DNA of 64,000 bases from Vibrio sp. 16. Its GTDB lineage: Bacteria; Pseudomonadota; Gammaproteobacteria; Enterobacterales; Vibrionaceae. The position numbers and the translations under genes are program-made. Shown one piece after another: positions 1-9,187 of the stretch; the stretch's first letter is position 1, and every line of letters begins with the position of its first letter. The notes under the pieces are model-generated. The model had not been told where the DNA came from, did no database searches, and saw nothing but the letters and a program-made list of their open reading frames with translations. The DNA is taken from positions 3,016,497 through 3,080,496 of the forward strand of contig NZ_OY808997.1 in NCBI RefSeq assembly GCF_963681195.1, given 5' to 3'.

Positions 1-486
1 ATCTTCAAAAAGCAGGGCGTGACGGCCATTTTTGTGACTCACAGTCGTGAGGAGGCGTTTGCCTTTGCTGACAAGATGGCGGTGATGAATCACGGTGTGA
101 TTGAGCAATATGGCACAGCGAGTGAGCTCTACTATCAACCCTCTAGCAAGTTCGTTGCTGATTTCTTGGGTGGTGGAAGCTACCTATCTGCGACTCGTGC
201 ATCAGAGTCTGAGTACGAAACGCAGTTGGGTTTGGTAGAAGCGATGGCGCAACAAGACATCTCTATCGGTGAGCATTGCGAACTATTACTTCGTCCGCAA
301 CATGTACAAATCAGTGCAGCAGAAGAGAGCAGTGTCACAGTGCTTGAGCAGCAATTTATGGGTGATCATTGTCGTTATGTGATTGATGCAAGCGGCCAGA
401 AGTTGATCGCCAGCTCTGCAGAACCACTCACAATCGGTCAACAGGTCTCAGTGAAGGTTGAAACGCAGGGGGTCCTTGCTTTTTAG
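1..486 (+). CDS. fbpC: Iron(III) ABC transporter ATP-binding protein, C-terminal part
   Basis: The frame is already open at base 1, so only the last 161 residues of the ATPase are present. The H-loop is visible near residue 15 (FVTHSREEA), followed by the usual ATPase tail (GVIEQYGTASELYYQP) and a small C-terminal region like the TOBE-type domain of FbpC/PotA-class importers. Such proteins hydrolyse ATP at the inner face of the cytoplasmic membrane to drive uptake, here probably of ferric iron. Iron specificity is inferred from FbpC-like length and from synteny with V. cholerae, where fbpABC precedes the chitobiose operon; the signature and Walker motifs are outside the window. It converges on the chitobiose operon, with a terminator hairpin between. 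Confidence 0.75.
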   Translation: MFKKQGVTAIFVTHSREEAFAFADKMAVMNHGVIEQYGTASELYYQPSSKFVADFLGGGSYLSATRASESEYETQLGLVEAMAQQDISIGEHCELLLRPQHVQISAAEESSVTVLEQQFMGDHCRYVIDASGQKLIASSAEPLTIGQQVSVKVETQGVLAF

Positions 487-496
487 TTAACCAGAT

Positions 497-522
497 AAAA
501 AAGCCCAGCTCGAAAGCTGGGC
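497..522 (-). terminator. Intrinsic terminator of the chitobiose operon
   Basis: An 8-bp perfect stem (GCCCAGCT, loop CGAA, AGCTGGGC) is followed on the minus strand by six U residues. It lies 39 bases past the last gene of the operon. On the plus strand it follows fbpC by 16 bases but lacks a strong U tract, so it may only partly stop that transcript. Confidence 0.85.
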
Positions 523-560
523 AAGTGTTCTTCACCTATAGGGACGGAGTTGACACTCCG

Positions 561-1973
561 TTAAAGTTGCAAGAAGTTTTTCACTTGCTGAAGAACACAT
601 TCTGCAGTTTCTTTATCTTCCATTTCGGCAAAGATACGCAGTAAAGGCTCTGTGCCTGAGAAGCGAGCAATGACCCAACCGCCATTCTTGAAGTAGACTT
701 TTGCACCGTCTTCATAGCTGACTTTATCGATCTCAAAGTCAAACTCAGGCAGCTGTTTCTCAACGTAGATTTTGTTGTACAGTGCCTCTTTCTCCGCTGG
801 TTTGAATTTACAGTCTCCCTCTGCTGTATAGGCATAGCCGTACTTGCCGTAAATTTCGTCAAGCAACTCAGATAGTTTCTTGCCTGTAACAGAAATCATT
901 TCGACCAATAAGCTCGATGCAAATACGCCATCTTTGCCCTTGATATGCCCACGAATGGTTAAACCGCCCGAGCTTTCGCCACCAATCAGTGAATCGTCAG
1001 CTTCCATTTGTGAACTGATGTGTTTAAACCCAACGGGAACTTCGAACGATTTTTCACCGTGATCTGCAGCGATTTTATCTAAAATATGCGTCGTAGCGAT
1101 GTTACGAACCACCGAGCCCGTCCAGCCTTTGTACTCTAACAAGTAGTAGTACAACAGAATGAGCACTTCATTTGGGTGAATAAAGTTGCCTTTTTCATCA
1201 ATGATTCCGAGTCGGTCAGCATCACCATCGGTGCCGATACCAATATCGTAGCCTTCGGCGGCGACAAGATGTTTGAGACGATAAAGCGTTGCTGCACTTG
1301 GTGACGGCATTAAGCCACCGAAGTCTGGGTTTTTGCCGTCATTGATTACGTCAACATCACAGCGGCCATTGATCAGTACCGTCTGCAGCGCGTTTTTCGC
1401 AACGCCGAACATAGGATCGATAAGAACGCGTAAGTTGGCCTTCTTGATCGCTTCAATGTCGATAAAGTCGATGATCGAGTCTACAAACTCGTTCATTGGG
1501 TTGATGATTTGAATCAGTTTGTCTTCAACTGCCTGTTCAAAATCAACGCTTTTTACCTCTTGCGCAGTTAGCGTAGCGATTTGTGACTCGATTTTTTGGG
1601 TGATGATTTCATCTGCGTCACGACCGCCTTCAATGAAGACTTTAATGCCGTTGTAATCGGCAGGGTTGTGCGATGCGGTAATACATGCCGAGTACGCGCA
1701 GCCCATTTCCTTCGCTTTAAACATTACGATAGGCGTTGGGACAAATTTGTCGATAAAGCTAACGACAATGCCGTTTGCTGCTAGAACTTCAGCAAACCAA
1801 CGACCAGCTTTATCAGAAAGAAAGCGTCGGTCATAGCCAATCACAAAGCCGCGATCAGCAACCGATTCGTTATTCGTGATGTTTGCGACTGCTTGAGCCA
1901 CCAAACGTACATTATCTTTGGTGAACTCCTCACCAATAAATGCACGCCAGCCGCCTGTACCAAATTTGATCAT
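561..1973 (-). CDS. Phosphoglucomutase/phosphomannomutase family phosphohexomutase
   Basis: A 470-residue alpha-D-phosphohexomutase, a usual length for the family. The phosphoserine loop (TASHNPADYNGIK, near residue 100), the metal-binding loop (GTDGDADRLG, near 248) and the phosphate-binding loop (FSGTEPLLRI, near 440) are all present. These enzymes interconvert 1-phospho and 6-phospho sugars through a bisphosphate intermediate. As last gene of the chitobiose operon, its likely job is to turn the GlcNAc-1-phosphate released by the phosphorylase into GlcNAc-6-phosphate; this substrate is inferred from context, not from residues. It is separated from the phosphorylase gene by 124 bases holding three stem-loops, so its expression may be lower than upstream genes. 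Confidence 0.9.
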   Translation of the reverse strand: MIKFGTGGWRAFIGEEFTKDNVRLVAQAVANITNNESVADRGFVIGYDRRFLSDKAGRWFAEVLAANGIVVSFIDKFVPTPIVMFKAKEMGCAYSACITASHNPADYNGIKVFIEGGRDADEIITQKIESQIATLTAQEVKSVDFEQAVEDKLIQIINPMNEFVDSIIDFIDIEAIKKANLRVLIDPMFGVAKNALQTVLINGRCDVDVINDGKNPDFGGLMPSPSAATLYRLKHLVAAEGYDIGIGTDGDADRLGIIDEKGNFIHPNEVLILLYYYLLEYKGWTGSVVRNIATTHILDKIAADHGEKSFEVPVGFKHISSQMEADDSLIGGESSGGLTIRGHIKGKDGVFASSLLVEMISVTGKKLSELLDEIYGKYGYAYTAEGDCKFKPAEKEALYNKIYVEKQLPEFDFEIDKVSYEDGAKVYFKNGGWVIARFSGTEPLLRIFAEMEDKETAECVLQQVKNFLQL

Positions 1974-2029
1974 GATTCGATCCTCGATAAGAGCGGCATC
2001 CCGCCGCTTCTTAAATCTTTGCTAGCGAA

Positions 2030-2088
2030 CCGATGCACTTATTAAACTCAGTGCATCGGATAAATCAAAAGGGGAGAAGCTCTCCCCT
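2030..2088 (-). terminator. Two stem-loops between phosphorylase and mutase genes, second terminator-like
   Basis: On the minus strand the first hairpin downstream of the phosphorylase stop is AGGGGAGA, loop GCT, TCTCCCCT (2070-2088), followed by UUUUGAUUU, which resembles a weak intrinsic terminator. A second, with a perfect 10-bp stem (CCGATGCACT pairing with AGTGCATCGG, 2030-2059), follows. A third small stem (AGCGGC/GCCGCT) lies close to the mutase start. Probably partial termination or mRNA 3'-end protection within the operon. Confidence 0.6.
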
Positions 2089-2097
2089 AAAAGATGA

Positions 2098-4506
2098 TTA
2101 ACCTAGAGTAACGATAACTTCGTTTACTGAACCTTCCGCTTGAACTGGCACAGATACACCATTTACTGCTTCACCGTTCACGGTAATCGACTTAACGCCT
2201 TTGCTTACTGAATCAGGGTTAACCACTTTGATGTTGTACGTTGCACCTAGCCATTGACGAGTCACTTCGAAACCAGGCCAGCTCGTTGGAATACAAGGAT
2301 CGATAGTCAGACCATCGAAGCCTGTACGCACACCAAGGATAAAGTTAGTTACCGCGAAGTAAGCCCAGCCAGATGTGCCTGTTAACCATGGGTGGTTTGC
2401 ACGACCGTGGTCTTGGTGGTCACGACCCATGATGAACTGAACATATGAGTATGGTTCTGCAATACGTTTTTCGATGATGTCGTTCTGGTTGTATGGGTTT
2501 AGTGCATCATAGAACTTCATTGCACGGTCACCACGGCCTAACTTCGCTTCTGCTACCCATGCCCATGGGTTTGGATGCGAGAAGATAGCGCCGTTCTCTT
2601 TTACGCCTTGGTAAACGCGAGTTACGAATCCGATATCATCGTTTGGCGTTGCGAATGATGGTGAGTTTAGGTGTAGGCCGTACTCAGAGAATAGGTTCTC
2701 GTCTACTGCGTCCATCGCTTTCTCACCGCGCTCTTGAGATACCGCACCAGAAAGTACCGCAAGTGTGTTTGACTCTAGGTGTACACGGCCTTCTGCTTGT
2801 TGCGCTGTACCGATCTTGTCACCATTTTTCGTCAGACCACGGATGTACCAACCGCCTTCGTCGTCCCAAAGATGTGTTTCACACGCTTCACGAACGTTTG
2901 CTGCCATTTCCGTGTATTTCTCAACGTCTGCATCTTTACCCAAGTATTGCGCTAGGTCGATGAACTCTTGCAGTGCCCAGAAGTGTAGGAACGACACCAT
3001 TGAAGATTCACCACCACCTAGGTTTAGACAGTCGTTCCAGTCTGCGCGCAGACCTTTACAAATACCGGTTTGACCGACGTATTCAGCTGAGAAGTCTAGC
3101 GCGGCTTTCATGTGGTCATAAACCGTTGCATCGCCACCGTCAGCGTAAGGGATCACTTCGTCAAAGAAGCTGTGCTCACCCGTTTCCATCACGTACTTAC
3201 AGATGGTTGGAACTAGCCATAGATGATCATCAGAACAGGTGTCTTCGATACCGTGGATCTTGTCTTCATCAGAAGGTGTTGGAACTACGGTTGGTGATTT
3301 CGATGGTTTAACGTCAGCTTTCTCTGGATCGAACCAATCTGGATCGAATAGGTGTAGACCGTAACCCGCTTTCACCTGACCGCGTAGCAGGTCAACGATA
3401 CGTTTACGCGTCATTGCAGGGTTAGCATGAGGAACTGAGATTGCATCTTGCGCTGTATCGCGGTAACCAAGACCAGTACGACCGCCCACCTCGATGAATG
3501 AAGCAAAACGAGACCACACCACACAAGTTTCTGCTTGGTATAAGGTCCAAGCGTTGATCATGGTATCTAGACCTTCGTTTGGTGATTTTACTTGGAACTT
3601 GCCACAACGCTCATCCCAGTGTGCTTTGATACCCGCAAACGCATTATCAACTTCAGCAAGGTCTTGGTATTTAGCACGTAGACGCTTACCGTTGCCTTTA
3701 CCGATACCTAGAATGTAAGCAAAGCGAACTTCTTCACCCGGTTGGATAGTAAATTGCTTATGTAGAGAGCCACAGTGGTTGTAACACGTTTGTGCTGTGT
3801 TGAAACACTTACCTTGTTCTACCGCTAACGGGTTTGCTTCGTCACGGTACAGACCAAGGAAGCTGTCACGTTGACCGTCGTATGAATCTGGGTCAAATGT
3901 TGATGCTAGGTAGTAGAAGCCTTCGAAATCGTTGGTGTTGTAGTACAGGTCGTACTCAATCACGCCTTCGTTGTATGAGGTGCCCGCAGAGTAGAGAGAC
4001 ATCTGATGGTTTTGGTTATCAGATTGAATGTGGCTGAATGAGAATTCAACAAATGAGAATGCGCTGATCGTACGTGGTTTATCTGAGGTGTTTTTAATCA
4101 CCACATCCCAGATTTCTGCGTCTTCGCCTTTTGGTACGAACAGCGTTTTTTCAGCTTCAATACCGTTGTATTCACACTTAAATTTAGAGTAAGACAAGCC
4201 ATGGCGAACTTCGTAGTTTGCTTCGTCTAGGCTTTTCGCTACTGGTTGCCAAGAGATTGACCAGTAGTCACCTGTCTCATCATCACGCAGGTAAACGTAG
4301 TGTCCTGGGCGATCGAATGTCGCGTTAGGACGGAATTTAGTAACACGGTTATATTCAGGTGAATTGTAGAAAGAGTATCCCCCAGCATTGTGAGAGATGA
4401 CTGTACAGAACTTCTCTGTGCCCAAGTAGTTTGTCCATGGCGCAGGTACGTCTGGTCGAGTGATGACGTATTCACGATTGTCGTTATCGAAATAGCCGTA
4501 TTTCAT
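2098..4506 (-). CDS. chbP: N,N'-diacetylchitobiose phosphorylase (GH94)
   Basis: An 802-residue cytoplasmic GH94 phosphorylase that splits diacetylchitobiose with inorganic phosphate into GlcNAc-1-phosphate and GlcNAc, saving ATP. The length equals that of characterised Vibrio chitobiose phosphorylases. The catalytic acid sits in GLRADWNDCLNLGG, with Asp at residue 492, the same number as in the V. proteolyticus enzyme as I recall it. The N-terminal beta-sandwich and the C-terminal (alpha/alpha)6 barrel cover the whole chain without a break. ATG start preceded by AAAAGGA. The mRNA has a 7-bp hairpin just upstream of the ribosome site (4527-4543). The family alternative, cellobiose phosphorylase, is less likely in a cluster with hexosaminidase and glucosamine kinase. 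Confidence 0.93.
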   Translation of the reverse strand: MKYGYFDNDNREYVITRPDVPAPWTNYLGTEKFCTVISHNAGGYSFYNSPEYNRVTKFRPNATFDRPGHYVYLRDDETGDYWSISWQPVAKSLDEANYEVRHGLSYSKFKCEYNGIEAEKTLFVPKGEDAEIWDVVIKNTSDKPRTISAFSFVEFSFSHIQSDNQNHQMSLYSAGTSYNEGVIEYDLYYNTNDFEGFYYLASTFDPDSYDGQRDSFLGLYRDEANPLAVEQGKCFNTAQTCYNHCGSLHKQFTIQPGEEVRFAYILGIGKGNGKRLRAKYQDLAEVDNAFAGIKAHWDERCGKFQVKSPNEGLDTMINAWTLYQAETCVVWSRFASFIEVGGRTGLGYRDTAQDAISVPHANPAMTRKRIVDLLRGQVKAGYGLHLFDPDWFDPEKADVKPSKSPTVVPTPSDEDKIHGIEDTCSDDHLWLVPTICKYVMETGEHSFFDEVIPYADGGDATVYDHMKAALDFSAEYVGQTGICKGLRADWNDCLNLGGGESSMVSFLHFWALQEFIDLAQYLGKDADVEKYTEMAANVREACETHLWDDEGGWYIRGLTKNGDKIGTAQQAEGRVHLESNTLAVLSGAVSQERGEKAMDAVDENLFSEYGLHLNSPSFATPNDDIGFVTRVYQGVKENGAIFSHPNPWAWVAEAKLGRGDRAMKFYDALNPYNQNDIIEKRIAEPYSYVQFIMGRDHQDHGRANHPWLTGTSGWAYFAVTNFILGVRTGFDGLTIDPCIPTSWPGFEVTRQWLGATYNIKVVNPDSVSKGVKSITVNGEAVNGVSVPVQAEGSVNEVIVTLG

Positions 4507-4526
4507 GTTAATTTCCTTTTTACCAA

Positions 4527-4587
4527 GCTACCACTTTGGTAGCCAAAACTTTAAAGCTAGTGAAAACTGTTAATGACGAGTCATTAA
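4527..4587 (-). repeat. Two inverted repeats between hexosaminidase and phosphorylase genes
   Basis: GCTACCA-CTT-TGGTAGC (4527-4543) and the near-perfect palindrome TTAATGAC-GA-GTCATTAA (4570-4587). Neither is followed by a U tract on the minus strand, so they look like intercistronic mRNA stems rather than terminators; the second is symmetrical enough to be a DNA operator instead. Confidence 0.5.
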
Positions 4588-4595
4588 TCCAGATG

Positions 4596-6506
4596 TTATT
4601 TCCAAGGTTGGCGATACTGGACGCCTTGCCGCTCAAGAAGTGGCAAGTGTCCTTTTAGCCGGGATAAATAATCTTCCCAATTACGTTGAGGCTTGTTTGT
4701 CCAACAGGCTTCTGCCATGGCCGTCAAACGAGGGAAGACCATGTAGTCCATGCGTTGTTGTGTGTTAATGATTTCGCACCAAAGCGCACATTGAATACCG
4801 AGAATGCGTTTTCTTACAGGATCGCTATCAGGGATTTCTGCGAGAGGTTCATATCGATACGCATTTTCTAGAGGGATGACGGCAGCCCAATCGACGCCAG
4901 GCTCTTCAGGAGAGTAATCTTGGGTCATATCGAGGTACGTTGACTGACCTGGTTGGAGAATCACATCGAAGCCCTGTTTCGCACAATTCAGTGCGGCTTC
5001 TTCGCTCAACCACGAGTAAATGACGGTATCCTTGCTCACCTTGTTGCCATGTTGAGCTTCTTCCCAACCCACCATTCGTTTACCAAGAGTGCGCAGTTTT
5101 TTCTCTGCATAACGCAGGAGATGACCTTGCAACTCTTTTGCGCTCTGATAGTCGCGATCAGCCATGAGCTTTTGACATGCAGGGCTTTCAAGCCACACGC
5201 CATCAGGTACCTCATCGGCACCGATATGGATCCATTGAGAAGGGAATAGCTCCGCGACCTCTTCCAGAACGGTATCTAAAAACTCATAGGTACCCGGTAA
5301 ACCTGGGTTTAGCACATTGTCTGTGTAGTGCTGTATGCTGCGAAACTGAGAGCGGTCCTCGTTATCTTGCAGTAGATGAGGTAAAGACTTAATCGCGGCT
5401 CGACAGTGGCCAGGAATATCTATCTCAGGGATCACCGTGATGCCGCGCTCCGCAGCGTAAGCAATCACTTCTTTCACTTGTTGTTGTGAATAGTACCCGC
5501 CATACACACTGTTTAAGTGGCTGTATTGAGGGACGATTGGTGTACCAGTCCCACGGTAAGCACCAATTTCGGTTAATTGAGGGTAGGCTTTGATTTCTAG
5601 TCGCCAACCTTCATCGTCCGTTAGGTGCCAATGGAAAGTGTTGAACTTGTAATGTGCAAGATGATTGATGAGACGCTTCACTCGCTCTATCGGATGAAAA
5701 TGGCGAGCGCAATCGAGCATCATACCGCGGTACTTAAAGCGCGGGGTGTCGCAAATCTTGATATAAGGAATCGATAAAGTTTGGTCTTGATTAACTTGAG
5801 TCAGCTGCAGCAAGGTCGCGCTTGCGTGGACAAAACCGATACTTGAGCCTGCTTCTAGGCGAACACCAGATCCTGAGACAGTCAGCTGATATTCTCCCTC
5901 ATCCAGCGTTGGGTTATTACGATATAAAATGTCACTCTGACCAATGGTTTGAACCTCAAAGTTAAACAGCTGGAAGAGTTCTTGTTGTAGCCAAGTCGCC
6001 GCCGTTTCGGCTAAAGAGGCTTGCAGTGTGATTTGGCTTGAGGCCGATAAATGGAAATGGCCATCATGCTGCTCTATATGATTTGGTTTTGGGATCAAGG
6101 CTAGATCGGAGGCAATGGTCTCCGGCAGTTCACTACGCTCTCGGTACGGAGAGGCCAATACGATAGGCGTTAGAGTCGCCGGGTAGGTAACTGTGCCTTC
6201 ATCTGTAGTAATGAGCGCGTCTTTAAGTCCATCAGTGTAAAAACGCAGTGGCGCAGTCCCAATGCTAAACTCGCAGTAGTAGTGCTGGTTAGCCGTCAAG
6301 ATAGGCGTGTCGGGAGTAACGCGACAGAAACTGCCGACTTGTTCAACCGAACCATGAGTAAAGCTATCTGGCTGGATATAGCGATCGATGATGAACTGGA
6401 GCTGCCAGTTTGTCAGATCTTGATCGGTTAAATTGTGTACCGTTAAGCCAAAGCGGCAGAATTGTTTCTGCTCAGATAAAACGGCGAGTTCGACACGAAA
6501 GCTCAT
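4596..6506 (-). CDS. Beta-N-acetylhexosaminidase (GH20), cytoplasmic
   Basis: A GH20 exo-enzyme that removes terminal GlcNAc from chitin oligosaccharides. The catalytic Asp-Glu pair is in HIGADEVPDG (about residues 431-432), and the substrate-assisted family features (HWHLTDDEGWR near 275, PEIDIPGH near 340) are intact. There is no signal peptide, so it acts in the cytoplasm on imported disaccharide. The frame is open 44 codons further upstream, but that stretch lies inside gspK; ATG at 6506 has an AAGGGCG ribosome site and leaves 10 bases after the gspK stop, so 636 residues is preferred. Part of the chitobiose operon; it offers hydrolysis as an alternative to phosphorolysis. Confidence 0.93.
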   Translation of the reverse strand: MSFRVELAVLSEQKQFCRFGLTVHNLTDQDLTNWQLQFIIDRYIQPDSFTHGSVEQVGSFCRVTPDTPILTANQHYYCEFSIGTAPLRFYTDGLKDALITTDEGTVTYPATLTPIVLASPYRERSELPETIASDLALIPKPNHIEQHDGHFHLSASSQITLQASLAETAATWLQQELFQLFNFEVQTIGQSDILYRNNPTLDEGEYQLTVSGSGVRLEAGSSIGFVHASATLLQLTQVNQDQTLSIPYIKICDTPRFKYRGMMLDCARHFHPIERVKRLINHLAHYKFNTFHWHLTDDEGWRLEIKAYPQLTEIGAYRGTGTPIVPQYSHLNSVYGGYYSQQQVKEVIAYAAERGITVIPEIDIPGHCRAAIKSLPHLLQDNEDRSQFRSIQHYTDNVLNPGLPGTYEFLDTVLEEVAELFPSQWIHIGADEVPDGVWLESPACQKLMADRDYQSAKELQGHLLRYAEKKLRTLGKRMVGWEEAQHGNKVSKDTVIYSWLSEEAALNCAKQGFDVILQPGQSTYLDMTQDYSPEEPGVDWAAVIPLENAYRYEPLAEIPDSDPVRKRILGIQCALWCEIINTQQRMDYMVFPRLTAMAEACWTNKPQRNWEDYLSRLKGHLPLLERQGVQYRQPWK

Positions 6507-6516
6507 AGTTTCGCCC

Positions 6517-7392
6517 TTAATACAGGTTATGTTCGGGTTTCCCCGCAAACATGAGAGCACCCTCAATCGCATCAAACTGAGGTTCGACAATCCAGCTTTG
6601 AACAGGAGGGGAGAGCCACGCTTTAATTCGCTGCGCAATACTTCCCATTAGACAGATTCGCGTTGCACCCTTGCGATTAAGCGCAATGAGAAACATCTCT
6701 ACATCGGCGGCTGTCTGCTTCAATATGCTGATTCCTAGCGAATCGCCTTGGTAGGCGTGTTCAAAAATTGCAGGTGAGAATTGACCGTAATCTCTAGGTA
6801 GAGCGCCTTTTGACCATTCAACGATTTGATCGATATCTTGATTGAAGTGATTCAGGACATGCTCTGCTAGCGGTGTTTTTTCGACGATGCCATCGGTTGC
6901 AAGCAGGACTTGTTGAATAAGACGTAAGCCCATGACAGCGCCACCGCCTTGATCGGAAATCGGAAATTCTCGGCCGCCCACAACATGTTGCTCGCCTTGT
7001 GCGAGGTAGATACCACATGATCCCGTGCCAGCGATCATAATGGCACCTTCATCGCCGTTGTGTGCACCAACACATGCACCGTAAGCATCGGTATTTAATA
7101 CTAATGAAGCGAATGGATGATTGAGGGCCATAAAGGCTTGCCAAGCTGATTTTTGTTCTGCGCCTGCTAAGGCTAAACCCACGTGCATACGACCAAAGTG
7201 AGATTCATCTAACCCGCCTTGTTTTGCCGCTTGAGTAATTGCATCGACAATAGATGTCATTGCAACGTCAATCCCCAGTAGAATATTGGCGCTGCCACTT
7301 TTGGCTTCACCAATACAGTTTCCTTTTTCATCTCGAATTCGAGCTCGGCAAGAGGTGCCTCCGCCATCAATACCAACATAGTAAAGTGTCAT
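6517..7392 (-). CDS. gspK: Glucosamine kinase (BadF/BadG/BcrA/BcrD ATPase family)
   Basis: A 291-residue ASKHA-fold sugar kinase. The N-terminal phosphate-1 motif (YVGIDGGGTSCRARI), the phosphate-2 region (AIMIAGTGSCGIYL) and GDQGGGA-like glycine turns (SDQGGGAVMGLRL) match the BadF/GspK group, which phosphorylates glucosamine (and sometimes GlcNAc) at O6 with ATP. Its start codon directly abuts the stop of the GH9 gene with the ribosome site (GGAG) inside that gene, so the two are translationally coupled. Gene identity follows the V. cholerae glucosamine-specific kinase at the same position; substrate preference between GlcN and GlcNAc cannot be read from the sequence. Confidence 0.88.
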   Translation of the reverse strand: MTLYYVGIDGGGTSCRARIRDEKGNCIGEAKSGSANILLGIDVAMTSIVDAITQAAKQGGLDESHFGRMHVGLALAGAEQKSAWQAFMALNHPFASLVLNTDAYGACVGAHNGDEGAIMIAGTGSCGIYLAQGEQHVVGGREFPISDQGGGAVMGLRLIQQVLLATDGIVEKTPLAEHVLNHFNQDIDQIVEWSKGALPRDYGQFSPAIFEHAYQGDSLGISILKQTAADVEMFLIALNRKGATRICLMGSIAQRIKAWLSPPVQSWIVEPQFDAIEGALMFAGKPEHNLY

Positions 7393-9114
7393 CTATTTTT
7401 TCTCCTGTTGGCTGAAATGGTTGTACTGGGCGATGATGGCCAACAAGTACCAAGCGCCATGAGGAATCCACTGTTCGCCCCAGCGCCAGTTTTGCAGCAT
7501 GTCGTCTTTCTGTCCTGGAGGGTTGAATGCGATATCTTCTTCATCCTCAAAGCCGCTAGTAATACCGTTGCAAACTCCACCCTTGGCGTTAAAGAAACCA
7601 TATTGTGGTAAGTAGTCTGGGTTATTGTGGCCGTGTCCATCCAGCATGCACATGTGATAAGGGTTTAGACCGAGCACCCAGTTGATAGAATCTTGTGAGA
7701 AACGAAGCAATTGTTGGCGTGTCTGGATGTCATCGATGTAAGGTAATGCAAACAGGGCCATGGTAGAGAGTGAACCTAAACGAGCGTTTTCGCCTTGCCA
7801 CCAATAGCCCGTCTCGTTGTTGTGAGCGACAAAGAAAGCGTCTCGTTTCGACTCGTTGACCCCTTTGACATATTGGCGCGGATAGCCAAATGGATTTGCC
7901 GTTAAATGAGTAATGTTTAGTTCAAATTGAATACTTTGCGAGATGGTTGTTTGAACCTGTTGTTTAAGCGCACTATCGGTTTCAACTGCGAGGTAAGCGC
8001 AAAGAGCAATAACAGGCAGTCCTGCTTCTGCCGCATGGTAGTAAGGTCGAGATCCATCTTGATTGGCAGACCAGTAGTGGGCGAAGTTTTCATCTGACTG
8101 TTGACGCAGCTGAAGTTTCGCTGCCCAGTCTCGACATTCAGTTAGGTACTCTGACTTGTTCGTTGTTTTGTAAAGTTCTACAGCGGCGAGCAGCGCGCAG
8201 TATTCATCGATGATGTTTTCTTCACCATCGTTGAGGTATTGAAGGTTAAACTCACGTAAGTGCCAGTAGCCTTTTTCGGCTGCTGTAAGGTAGTCTTGTG
8301 TCGCAAACTCGCCACTTTCTTCTAAACGAGCGGCAGCCGCCAGCGCTGCGATAGATGCACCACCACCTTGTCTAAATGCCGCTTGGTAATCTTCAGATTT
8401 GTGTCCTTCCTGAGTGGCATACGCGCAAATCTCGCGTTGTTTGATGTCTTTTGACCATTTATCAAACACCGTCATGTAGAAGAAACCTTGTTCATTTTGC
8501 ATTCGTACAAGAAAGTCAGCGCCAAATAGGGCTTCTTCCATCATTCGTACTTTGGTGAATAGGGCTACGTTCTCATCATGAGCAACCAATTCGAGGCCTT
8601 TGAGTAAATTCCAAACAACGATAGGAGTCTGCTGAGGGTTCAGGTAATTGGCATAAGATAAATGGCTCAGGTATTTACTGACATCGCCTGATGCGTCGTA
8701 CCAACCTCCGTGGACGTCTACATGGGTGTCGCTACCAAGAAGTGGAATGGTGTGATCTTGCTTGTCAAAACGCCCACCACAACGTTGGGACTTAAAGTAG
8801 TGCAGAACATCCGATAGCGTGGTGTCGAAAAGAACGCCTGTCTCAATTTTAAAGATCTCAGAACGGAGATTATCGACACGCAGGTAGTAGCGTCCTGCCT
8901 GAGTAAACTGGGAGAAATCAATGCGAAAAAAATTCCCTTGGTGCCAACGAGCAACCTGCGTTCCGTTCTCAATGCTAAAGTTAGCAACTGTTTGATGGCT
9001 GTCAGCACACACCAATAGCGCAGTGGTAGTCGATAGGCGCGGCTTTCTGGTCATCAGTACAGCTTGCTTTGGACCAAGGGCTTCATAACCAATATGGTTA
9101 GTAAGTAGCAGCAT
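7393..9114 (-). CDS. GH9 family beta-glucosidase/exo-beta-glucosaminidase
   Basis: A 573-residue protein with an N-terminal Ig-like domain (about 1-85) and a glycoside hydrolase 9 barrel. GH9 marks: GGWYDASGDVSKYLSH (about 137-152) with the catalytic base pair region, and a C-terminal region with GYWWQGENARLGS and PGQKDDMLQNW. GH9 enzymes are usually endoglucanases; the V. cholerae counterpart in this operon has been described as an unusual cellobiase acting on glucosamine-containing disaccharides. No signal peptide is seen, which fits a cytoplasmic disaccharidase acting on imported GlcN-GlcN or deacetylated chitobiose. It precedes gspK with no gap, supporting a GlcN release and phosphorylation pair. 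Exact specificity is inferred. Confidence 0.85.
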   Translation of the reverse strand: MLLLTNHIGYEALGPKQAVLMTRKPRLSTTTALLVCADSHQTVANFSIENGTQVARWHQGNFFRIDFSQFTQAGRYYLRVDNLRSEIFKIETGVLFDTTLSDVLHYFKSQRCGGRFDKQDHTIPLLGSDTHVDVHGGWYDASGDVSKYLSHLSYANYLNPQQTPIVVWNLLKGLELVAHDENVALFTKVRMMEEALFGADFLVRMQNEQGFFYMTVFDKWSKDIKQREICAYATQEGHKSEDYQAAFRQGGGASIAALAAAARLEESGEFATQDYLTAAEKGYWHLREFNLQYLNDGEENIIDEYCALLAAVELYKTTNKSEYLTECRDWAAKLQLRQQSDENFAHYWSANQDGSRPYYHAAEAGLPVIALCAYLAVETDSALKQQVQTTISQSIQFELNITHLTANPFGYPRQYVKGVNESKRDAFFVAHNNETGYWWQGENARLGSLSTMALFALPYIDDIQTRQQLLRFSQDSINWVLGLNPYHMCMLDGHGHNNPDYLPQYGFFNAKGGVCNGITSGFEDEEDIAFNPPGQKDDMLQNWRWGEQWIPHGAWYLLAIIAQYNHFSQQEKK

Positions 9115-9153
9115 TAAAATCTCCGAGTGGTGAATGAGTTATTATGATGTTAT

Positions 9154-9181
9154 CGAGCCAAGACCTTTCGGGCTTGGCTCG
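9154..9181 (-). repeat. Intercistronic stem-loop between ATPase and GH9 genes
   Basis: Perfect 9-bp stem CGAGCCAAG/CTTGGCTCG with a 10-base loop, no U tract. It lies in the 73-base gap between the second ATPase gene and the GH9 gene, so it separates the transport half of the operon from the catabolic half; probably an mRNA-stability or partial-termination element. Confidence 0.55.
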
Positions 9182-9187
9182 TGGTCT